A model generated the notes under the pieces. It was not told the DNA's origin. It made no database searches and saw only the letters and a program-made list of their open reading frames with translations. The position numbers and the translations under genes were made by a program. A DNA stretch of 64,000 bases from assembly GCA_026004935.1 (NCBI GenBank), contig BPKC01000001.1:2055281-2119280 (forward strand). Direction: 5' to 3'. The DNA is from Rhodothalassiaceae bacterium (GTDB taxonomy: Bacteria; Pseudomonadota; Alphaproteobacteria; Sphingomonadales; Rhodothalassiaceae). Shown here one piece after another: positions 56,642 to 64,000 of the stretch. Position 1 is the first letter of the stretch, and each line of letters begins with the position of its first letter.

Positions 56642-57788
56642 CTACGCCTCGGCGCCGGAGGCGGATGCGGCATCCCGGGCGCGGGCGCCGGGCTGGATGC
56701 GCTGGGCCAGCGCGGCGGCGAGGAACGGGTCGATGTCGCCGTCCAGCACGTCCTGCGGCTGGGTGCTCTCCACGCCCGTGCGCAGGTCCTTGACGAGCTG
56801 GTAGGGCTGCAGGACGTAGGACCGGATCTGGTGGCCCCAGCCGATGTCGCCCTTGGCGGCGTGCTCGGCCGCCGCCTGTTCCTCGCGCTTCTTCAGCTCC
56901 AGCTCGTAGAGACGGGCCTTCAGCATCTTCATCGCCTGGGCGCGGTTCTGGTGCTGCGAGCGCTCGTTCTGGCAGGCGACGACGATGCCGGTCGGCAGAT
57001 GGGTGATGCGCACCGCCGACTCGGTGCGGTTGACGTGCTGGCCGCCGGCGCCGGAGGCGCGGTAGACGTCGACCCGGATATCCTTGTCCTGGATCTCGAT
57101 TTCGATGTCGTCCTCGATCACGGGATAGACCCACACGGACGCGAAGCTCGTATGCCGGCGCGCGCTGGCATCGAAGGGCGAGATGCGCACCAGGCGATGG
57201 ACGCCCGATTCCGTCTTCAGCCAGCCATAGGCGTTCTCGCCCTTGATGAGCACCGTCGCGGACTTGATGCCCGCCTCCTCGCCGGGCGAGAGCTGCACGA
57301 TCTCGGTCTTGTAGCCGCGCCGCTCCGCCCAGCGCAGATACATGCGAAGCAGCATCTCGGCCCAGTCCTGGCTTTCGGTGCCGCCGGCGCCCGCGTGGAT
57401 TTCGAGATAGCAGTCGTTGGCATCCGCCTCGCCGGACAGCAGGCTTTCGATCTCCCGCGCCTTCGCGCGCCGCGCGAGATCCTCGAGCTGACCGAGGCAC
57501 TCGGCGATCATGTCCTCGTCGCCTTCGGCCTCGGCCATCTCGACGAGCTCGACGAGGGAGGCGAGCTCGTCCTCCATCTCGCGGGTGGCCTCGATCTGGG
57601 AGGCAAGCCGGTTGCGCTCGCGCATCACCTTGCGGGCGCGCTCGGGATCGTTCCACAGATCGGGATCTTCCGCCTCGGCGTTCAGTTCGGCCAGGCGATC
57701 GAGGGCACGATCCCAGTCAAAGATACCTCCGCAGCAGGGCGAGCGACTCGCGGATCCTGTCGACGAGGTTCTGGGCTTCGGCACGCAT
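56642..57788 (-). CDS. prfB: Peptide chain release factor 2, programmed +1 frameshift
   Basis: RF2, which releases the peptide at UGA and UAA codons. The gene starts at ATG 57788, reads 23 codons ([14 protein letters not shown]... RRYL), meets an in-frame TGA (57719-57717) and resumes one base later as [13 protein letters not shown]. Skipping base 57719 gives 381 residues (join of 57788-57720 and 57718-56642). Stop-codon recognition SPF is at about 203-205 and the catalytic GGQ at about 248-250. The in-frame TGA is the classic autoregulatory site: low RF2 lets the ribosome slip. The frame open to 57793 is not the true start. Confidence 0.95.
57716..57729 (-). promoter_or_regulatory. prfB recoding site (CTT TGA C with internal SD)
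   Basis: On the minus strand the sequence is GGAGG, three bases, then CTT-TGA-C. This matches the conserved RF2 frameshift signal: an internal Shine-Dalgarno just upstream of a slippery CTT and a weak-context TGA stop. Confidence 0.93.
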
Positions 57789-57854
57789 GACACAAGATCC
57801 TTCCGTGATGACTGGACGCCACGTTCCGCGCGCGGCTCACATAGAGCCGCGGGA

Positions 57855-59048
57855 TCAGCCTTGCAAGCCGGCGGGCCGCGCCCGGTCCGCCTCGCGCGCG
57901 AGCTCGCCGAGCAGCTCCTCCCAGCGCGCGATGTGGCGCGGCCAGGAAAAGCGCTCCTCGGCGACCCGCCGCGCGGCGCGCCCCGCCGGTCTGAGCGGCG
58001 CGGGGTTCCAGATCAGCAGATGCAGGATGCGCAGGAAGTCCTCCTCGTCGCGGGCGAGCCAGCCGGTCACCCCGTGATCGATGATCCGGCCGCCGAGCAG
58101 CTCGACCCCGGGCGCCGCCGGATCGAAGGCGAGCACCGGCCGGCCATGGGCGAGCGCCTCGATCTGGACGAGCCCCAGGCTCTCGCGCCGCGACGGCACG
58201 ACCACGAGGTCGGCCCGGGCATGGAAGGGCGAGACGTCGTCCACCGCGCCGTGGAAGGTCACGCGCCGCTCCAGGCCCATCGCCTTCGCAAGGCCCTCGA
58301 GGCGCGCCCGCTCCGGCCCGTCGCCGACGACATCGAGGCGGAAGTCCTTCTCCGGATCCACATGCGAAAGCATTTCGATGAGAAGCGCGACGTTCTTGTC
58401 CGGCACCAGCCTGCCGACATGGAGCAGCCGCACCGGACTTGCGGGGCGCGGCGGCGACCATTCGGCCGGCAGAGCCACGGCCGGCGGGATCACGAGGGCG
58501 CGTTCGGGGCGGATCCCGGCAAAGGCGGCCAGCATCGCATCCAGCGCCGGGCGCGCAAACCGCACCACGGCATCGGCCCGCGCGAGCGCGAAGCGCTGGG
58601 CGCGGTCATACAGGCGGCGGTTCACGGCGCGCGCCAGCGGGTCGGCGAAGAACGGCGCCATCTCGTCCGCAACGCGCGGCCTCGCCGCATGCGGGAGATA
58701 GACCCACGGCACGCCCGGAAAGAGCCGCGCGTGGGCGCGGATCAGGCTGTGCTCGCTGGCGATCACGGCCTCTGGCGGCTCCCAGGCGAGCGCAGCGATC
58801 CGCCTCCCCGCCTGCGCAAAGGAGGCGGCATGGTCGAGGCGCCACAGACCGGGCGCGGTGAGGCGCACCGGTGGCAGGATGGCGAAATCCCGGTGCGCCA
58901 CACCGGCAGGGGCTTGCACGCCCTCGGGCCCCAGACAGATGACCGAGACCCGGTGGCCGGCCGCGGCCAGACGCTCCGCCAGCGCCCGCATGAAGGTCGC
59001 GCTGCCCGCCCGCTTGTCGAGATAGGAGGCGAGCAGCCGCACATGCAT
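57855..59048 (-). CDS. Family 4 glycosyltransferase
   Basis: A 397-residue GT-B-fold glycosyltransferase of group 1 (GT4). The nucleotide-sugar half has [20 protein letters not shown] and the retaining-GT signature [21 protein letters not shown] (E-x7-E). The N-terminal half begins [19 protein letters not shown]. It probably adds a sugar to a lipid or cell-surface glycan; donor and acceptor are unknown. It lies between ppdK and prfB on the same strand, 29 bp after ppdK. Confidence 0.85.
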   Translation of the reverse strand: MHVRLLASYLDKRAGSATFMRALAERLAAAGHRVSVICLGPEGVQAPAGVAHRDFAILPPVRLTAPGLWRLDHAASFAQAGRRIAALAWEPPEAVIASEHSLIRAHARLFPGVPWVYLPHAARPRVADEMAPFFADPLARAVNRRLYDRAQRFALARADAVVRFARPALDAMLAAFAGIRPERALVIPPAVALPAEWSPPRPASPVRLLHVGRLVPDKNVALLIEMLSHVDPEKDFRLDVVGDGPERARLEGLAKAMGLERRVTFHGAVDDVSPFHARADLVVVPSRRESLGLVQIEALAHGRPVLAFDPAAPGVELLGGRIIDHGVTGWLARDEEDFLRILHLLIWNPAPLRPAGRAARRVAEERFSWPRHIARWEELLGELAREADRARPAGLQG

Positions 59049-59077
59049 GAAACCGTTCCTTTCCGACGCGCCGGCGC

Positions 59078-61776
59078 TCAGCCCTTTGCGACCCGCGCCT
59101 GCTCCGGCCGCGCCCGCCCCGCGCGGATCGCCGCCTGGGCGGCGGCGAGACGCGCGATCGGCACGCGGTAGGGCGAGCAGGAAACATAGTCGAGCCCGAT
59201 CCGCTCGCAGATCGCGATCGAGGCCGGGTCGCCGCCATGCTCGCCGCAGATGCCGAGCTTGAGATCCGGCCGGCGCGCGCGACCCCTTTCGGCGCCGATG
59301 CGCACGAGCTCCGCGACACCCGCCTCATCGAGGCTCGAGAAGGGATCGGCCGGCAGGATCTTCTGCTCCAGATAGACGGGAAGGAAGCGCGCGGCATCGT
59401 CACGGCTCAGGCCCCAGGTCATCTGGGTGAGGTCGTTGGTGCCGAAGCTGAAGAACTCCGCGTGCTCGGCGATGCGGTCCGCGGTGAGCGCCGCGCGCGG
59501 CAGCTCGATCATCGTGCCGACGTGGTAGGCGATGCGCATGCCCTGCTCGGCGAAGACGGCCTCGGCCGTCGCGACGATCCGTTCGCGCACGAAGGCGAGC
59601 TCGGCCGCATCGGCGACGAGCGGCACCATGATCTCGGGCAGCACCTCGGCACCCTCGTCGCGCTTGAGCGCGATCGCCGCCTCGAGGATGGCCCGCGTCT
59701 GCATCTCCGCGATCTCCGGATAGGTGACCGCCAGCCGGCAGCCGCGGTGGCCGAGCATGGGATTGGCCTCCGCGAGCTCCGCCGTGCGGCGCTTGAGCTC
59801 GGCGACGTCGAAGCCGCTCGCGCGGGCCACCTCCTCGAACTCCGCCTCCTCCTTCGGCAGGAATTCGTGGAGCGGCGGATCGAGCAGGCGGATGGTCACC
59901 GGCAGCCCCGCCATCTCCCGGAAGATCGCGAGGAAATCGGCGCGCTGGAAGGGCAGGAGCTTGGCGAGCGCGCGCTCGCGTTCGGCGCGGCTTGCGGCCA
60001 GAATCATCTCGCGCACGACGGGGATGCGGTCGGGTTCGAAGAACATGTGCTCGGTGCGCGCCAGGCCGATGCCCTCGGCCCCGAAGCGCCGCGCGGTGGC
60101 CGCATCGGCGGGCGTTTCGGCATTGGCGCGCACGCCCATGCGGCGCAGGCCGTCGGCCCAGCGCATGAGCACCGCGAACTCGCCGGACAGCTCCGGCGCG
60201 CGGGTCGGAATCCGGCCCAGCATCACCTCGCCGGTCGTGCCGTCGATGGTGATCTCCTCTCCGGCCCGCACGATCCGGCCGCCGACGCTGAAGCGCCCCT
60301 CGGACGGGTCGACGAAGATCGCGCCCGCCCCCACCACGCAGGGCCGGCCCATGCCCCGGGCCACCACCGCCGCATGGCTCGTCATGCCGCCGCGGCTGGT
60401 CAGGATCCCGCGCGCCGCGTGCATGCCGTGGATGTCCTCCGGGCTGGTTTCGGCGCGCACGAGGATGACGTCGCGCCCCTCGCGCGCGAGCCGCTCGGCC
60501 TCGTCGGCGGTGAACGCGACGATGCCGCTCGCCGCCCCGGGCGAGGCGGGCAGACCGCGCGCGATCACCTCGCGCTCGGCGTCGGGATCGAGGGTGGGAT
60601 GGAGCAGCTGGTCGAGCGCTCGGGCTCGACTCTGAGCACCGCCTCCTCGCGCGGGATCAGCCCCTCCTCCGCCAGATCCACGGCGATCCGGATGGCGGCC
60701 CGTGCCGTGCGCTTGCCGGCGCGCGTCTGCAGGAGCCAGAGCCGGCCCTCCTCCACCGTGAACTCGATGTCCTGCATGTCGCGGTAGTGGCGCTCGAGCC
60801 GCTCCATCAGGCCGGCGAGCTCGGCGAAGACCTCCGGCATCGCCTCCTCCATGGACGGCGCCTCGTCACCGGCCGCCTCGCGCGCGGCGCGCGTGAGATG
60901 CTGGGGCGTGCGGATGCCGGCGACCACGTCCTCGCCCTGGGCGTTGACGAGGAACTCGCCGTATATCTCCTTTGCGCCGGTCGCGGGGTTGCGCGTGAAG
61001 GCGACCCCCGTGGCCGAGCGCGCGCCGAGATTGCCGAACACCATCGCCTGGACGTTGACGGCCGTGCCCCAGTCGTCCGGAATCCGGTGGAGCCGGCGGT
61101 AGACCTTCGCCCGCTCGCTGTTCCAGGATTCGAACACGGCGCGGATCGCCCCCCACAACTGGGCGTGCGGGTCCTGCGGAAAGGGCGCGCCGGTCTCGGC
61201 CTCGACGATCTCCTTGAAGCGGGCGACGAGCCGCTGCCAGTCCGCGGCATCCAGATCGATGTCGTCGACCACCCCCTTGTCGAGCTTGCGGTTCTCGATC
61301 GCCTCCTCGAAGAGGTGGTGATCGATGCCGAGCACGACATCGCCGTACATCTGGATGAAGCGGCGGTAGGAATCCCAGGCGAAGCGCTCGTTGCCGGCCG
61401 CGCGCGCAAGGCCCGCCACGGTCTCGTCGTTGAGCCCGAGGTTGAGCACCGTGTCCATCATCCCCGGCATGGACACCCGCGCGCCCGAACGCACCGAGAC
61501 GAGCAGCGGATTGGCCGGATCCCCGAAGCGGCGCCCGACGATCCCCTCGACATGCTCGAGCCCCGCCGCCACCTGGTCTTCCAGTCCCTCGGGCAGGGCG
61601 CCGCCGCGGGCATAGAAGAAGCGGCAGGCCTCGGTCGTGATCGTGAAACCGGGCGGCACCGGCAGGCCGATGCGCGCCATCTCGGCGAGATTGGCGCCCT
61701 TGCCGCCGAGCAGCTCGCGGGCCTCGGCCGAACCCTCGGTCCGCCCGCCGCCGAACAGATACACCCACTTCGTCAT
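59078..61776 (-). CDS. ppdK: Pyruvate, phosphate dikinase (frameshifted in this sequence)
   Basis: PPDK interconverts pyruvate and phosphoenolpyruvate using ATP and phosphate. The first part begins MTKWVYLFGGG, contains LLGGKGANLAEMARIGLPVPPG, SVRSGARVSMPGMMDTVLNLG and the ATP-grasp domain; the second contains the phosphohistidine loop GGMTSHAAVVARGMGRPCVVG and the PEP-binding barrel with GICGEHGGDP. The frame changes near 60617-60622: one missing base (GAGCG instead of GAGGCG) separates RVEPE from ALDQLLHPTLDP. The restored protein is 899 residues, normal for PPDK. As in parC, a sequence error is plausible. glyS lies upstream. Confidence 0.9.
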
Positions 61777-61852
61777 GATCGCTTCCCGTGCCTGGCCGTG
61801 GTCCTGACACCGGTCATCGGCTCGCGACCGGCTCCCGCGATCCCCAGGGCCA

Positions 61853-63967
61853 TCACCCGGATCCCGCCGCGGCGGGTTCCTCCCGCCTCGTTGTCGCATC
61901 GCCTTCGATCTTCGAGAAATCCGCCACCGCGTCAACCGCCTCGCGCACGGCGTTGAGCAGCCTGAGGCGGTTCTCCCTGAGCGCCGGATCCTCGGCATTG
62001 ACCGTCACGTGATCGAAGAAGGCGTCCACCACGGGACGCAGCCGCGCCAGCGCCCGCATCGCGCCGGTGAAGTCCTCCGCCGCGAGCGCCGCCCCGGCCT
62101 CCCCGCGCGCGGCCGCGAGGGCGACCGCAAGCGCCCGCTCCTCCTCGGCCGCGAAAAGCGAAGGATCCGGGGGCTCGCGGTAGATCCGGCCGTCGCGCCG
62201 CTCCTCGATGCGCAGGATGTTGGCGGCGCGCCGGTAGCCGGTGAGCAGATTCGCCCCGTCCTCCGATTCGATCAGCGCCGCCAGCGCCTCCACCCGGCGG
62301 AGCAGACGCACGAGATCGTCATCGGCGCTCGCCGCAAACACCGCGTCGATGAGATCGTGGCGCACGCCGCGCTCGCGGCTCTGCACCTTGATGCGCTCGG
62401 CGAAGAAGGCGATGAGCGCGGCCTGGTCGAACGCCGGCAGCGGCACATGGTAGAGCGCGCGCGCCCTCTCCAGCACGGCGCCGAGCGGCAGGCGCAGATC
62501 GTTCTCGACGATGAGCCGGATCACGCCGAGCGCCGCGCGCCGCAGCGCAAACGGGTCCTTCGAGCCCGTCGGCGGCAGGCCGATGCCGAAGAAGCCGACG
62601 AGCGTGTCGATCTTCTCCGCAAGCGCGACCGCCACCGAGACCGGTGCAGACGGGCAGCGGTCCGCCGGGCCCTTCGGCGCGTAATGCTCGGCGATCGCGT
62701 CCGCCACCGCCTCGGGCTCGCCCTGGGCCAGCGCATAGTAGCGGCCCATGACACCCTGCAGCTCGGGGAATTCGCCGACCATGCCGGTCACGAGATCGCA
62801 TTTGGCGAGCCGCGCGGCCCGGCGCACGAGCGCCACATCCGTACCCGGCAGATACTCCTGCGCGATGCCGGCGGCCAGCGCCTCGATCCGCTTCACCCGC
62901 TCGAGCAGGCTGCCGAGCCGCTCGTGGAAGACGATCTCGGCGAGCTGCGGCAGCCGGTCTTCGAGCGGCGTCTTCAGATCCTGCTCCCAGAAGAAGCGCG
63001 CATCCGCAAGGCGCGCCGCGAGCACGCGCTCGTTGCCGCGGGTGATGGCGGCGGCATCGGCGCGTGCGGGATCCCGGTCCGCGACGAAGACGAAGGCCGG
63101 CGCCAGCCGGCCGCTGCCGGGATCGCGCGTGGCGAACACCTTCTGGTGACGGGCCATGGCGGTGACCAGCACCTCCTCGGGCAGCCGCAGGAAGGCCTCA
63201 TCGAAGCGGCCCGGCATCGCCACCGGCCACTCGGCGAGCCCCGCGTTCTCGGCGAGCAGCCCGTCATCTTCCACGAGCTGCAGCCCCGCCTCGGCGCACA
63301 GACGCCGCGCACCGTCGGCGATCGCCTCGATCCTGTCGGCGAACGACAGCCGGACATGGGCATCCGCCAGCGCCTTGCGGTACTGGGCGGCGGAGGTCAC
63401 CGCGATCGGCGCGGGCGCATGAAAGCGGTGGCCGGTGGTGGTGTTGCCGGCGGCGACCCCGTCGAGCGCAAAGGAGACGGGCCGGCCGTCGAGGACCGCA
63501 AGAATGCCGCGGATGGGCCGGACCCAGCGAAGCGACCCGTCCCCCCAGCGCATCGCCTTCGGCCAGGCGAAGTCGCGGATGAGCGCCGGCAGCAGCTCGG
63601 CCAGCACCTCGGCGGCCGGGCGGCCCTCCTCGCGCACGGTGGCGAAATGGAAGCGGCCCTTCGGCGTCTCCTTGACGACGAGATCGCCGACCGCGACCCC
63701 GGCCGCGCGCGCAAAGCCTTCCAGCGCCTCGTGCGGCGCGCCCTCGCGCGGGCCGCGGCGCTCTTCCGCGATGTCCGGCTGACGCGCGGCGAGCCCCTCG
63801 ACGAAGGCCGCGAGCCGCCGGGGCGTGACCTCGGTGGTGACGGTCGCGAAGCCGAGACGGGCCTCGGTCAGCGCGCGCTCCAGGTCCTGCTTCAGGCGCC
63901 GGGCGGCGTCCTGCTGGAAGCGGGCGGGGATCTCCTCGGAGAGGATCTCGAAGACGAGCTCAGGCAT
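61853..63967 (-). CDS. glyS: Glycyl-tRNA synthetase beta subunit
   Basis: The 704-residue beta subunit of the alpha2-beta2 GlyRS that charges tRNA-Gly. Family features are MPELVFEILSEEIPARFQ, WPKAMRWGDGSLRWVRPIRG, ATRDPGSG and the C-terminal DALR-type anticodon-binding region with FDHVTVNAEDPALRENRLRLL. Length is typical. Its ATG overlaps the stop of a gene entering from the right edge, expected to be glyQ. Confidence 0.96.
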   Translation of the reverse strand: MPELVFEILSEEIPARFQQDAARRLKQDLERALTEARLGFATVTTEVTPRRLAAFVEGLAARQPDIAEERRGPREGAPHEALEGFARAAGVAVGDLVVKETPKGRFHFATVREEGRPAAEVLAELLPALIRDFAWPKAMRWGDGSLRWVRPIRGILAVLDGRPVSFALDGVAAGNTTTGHRFHAPAPIAVTSAAQYRKALADAHVRLSFADRIEAIADGARRLCAEAGLQLVEDDGLLAENAGLAEWPVAMPGRFDEAFLRLPEEVLVTAMARHQKVFATRDPGSGRLAPAFVFVADRDPARADAAAITRGNERVLAARLADARFFWEQDLKTPLEDRLPQLAEIVFHERLGSLLERVKRIEALAAGIAQEYLPGTDVALVRRAARLAKCDLVTGMVGEFPELQGVMGRYYALAQGEPEAVADAIAEHYAPKGPADRCPSAPVSVAVALAEKIDTLVGFFGIGLPPTGSKDPFALRRAALGVIRLIVENDLRLPLGAVLERARALYHVPLPAFDQAALIAFFAERIKVQSRERGVRHDLIDAVFAASADDDLVRLLRRVEALAALIESEDGANLLTGYRRAANILRIEERRDGRIYREPPDPSLFAAEEERALAVALAAARGEAGAALAAEDFTGAMRALARLRPVVDAFFDHVTVNAEDPALRENRLRLLNAVREAVDAVADFSKIEGDATTRREEPAAAGSG

Positions 63968-64000
63968 CTGCCGTCTCCCGCGCCGCCCGTTCCTCGAGCG
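63960..64000 (-). CDS. 3' end of the preceding gene, probably glyQ
   Basis: The last 13 codons of a minus-strand frame (LEERAARETADA, stop 63962-63960) overlap the glyS start by eight bases. In most bacteria with two-subunit GlyRS, glyQ (alpha subunit) lies directly upstream of glyS, so glyQ is the likely identity. Too short to confirm. Confidence 0.5.
   Translation of the reverse strand, partial: LEERAARETADA

Noticed and set aside
57717..57719. In-frame TGA in prfB as a sign of a pseudogene
   Set aside because: It lies in the conserved RF2 recoding context with an internal Shine-Dalgarno, so it is functional regulation.
54566..57790. 1074-codon frame antisense to parE and prfB
   Set aside because: Both sense genes are unmistakable; the antisense product has no recognisable domain and results from high GC at third positions.

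Overview
The window is high-GC DNA (roughly 70% by eye) from an alphaproteobacterium. Lineage signs are DUF2336, DUF3089 and DUF2948 proteins, MmcB, a class II DAHP synthase, the glyQ-glyS-ppdK order, TTAA-N7-TTAAC (CtrA-type) boxes and GANTC sites inside intergenic repeats. I cannot name a genus; Rhodospirillales- or Hyphomicrobiales-like is a guess. Coding is dense, with short operons, 4-bp ATGA overlaps and two tRNA genes.

Layout. 0.1-2 kb: ruvX and a DUF3089 hydrolase. 2.1-7.8 kb: the gatC-gatA-gatB amidotransferase genes, split between gatA and gatB by a 2.1-kb AT-rich island holding one gene, a GHKL ATPase fused to a nuclease-like domain. 7.9-11.3 kb: MlaC-like protein, cytochrome c, and an AGCS symporter with an inserted soluble domain. 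11.6-21.2 kb: DUF2336 protein, parC, LMW phosphatase, soluble globin-type chemoreceptor, MoxR ATPase, glutathione reductase, DAHP synthase. 21.4-23.0 kb: tRNA-Ser, tRNA-Leu and the largest repeat cluster. 23.1-30.7 kb: CinA-like protein, AsmA, thioesterase, a broken pentapeptide-repeat gene, fliJ and fliI. 31.3-34.8 kb: a serine-protease autotransporter whose protease half is scrambled by frameshifts. 35-37 kb: pncB-pncA (NAD salvage). 37.7-41.2 kb: hppD-hmgA-fahA tyrosine/homogentisate catabolism, with a recognisable promoter overlapped by operator-like palindromes. 41.3-49 kb: small genes and enzymes separated by four repeat-filled gaps. 49-64 kb: gloB-hisI, Fe-S scaffold, ssb, lipoprotein, CPBP protease, mmcB, gloA-like, parE, prfB (with programmed frameshift), a glycosyltransferase, ppdK, glyS and the tail of a gene that is probably glyQ.

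Two things stand out. First, five intergenic clusters hold about 55-60 short hairpins of one family. Their flanks are constant (TGGA ... TGACG) while the stems differ between four classes by paired changes. Twenty times, two hairpins of different class sit head to head around a homologous ~48-bp spacer, making a polar element of constant size (107-110 bp). This looks like an asymmetric REPIN (REP doublet); no RAYT transposase is in the window. Second, the AT-rich GHKL-nuclease gene has the look of a horizontally acquired single-gene defence or DNA-processing system.

Caution on sequence quality: parC, fliJ, fliI, ppdK, the pentapeptide-repeat gene and the autotransporter all contain one-base frame changes, most of them packed between 28.5 and 32.4 kb. 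Because parC should be essential, sequencing or assembly error is at least as likely as real gene decay. All calls come from reading the sequence; no database search was run.
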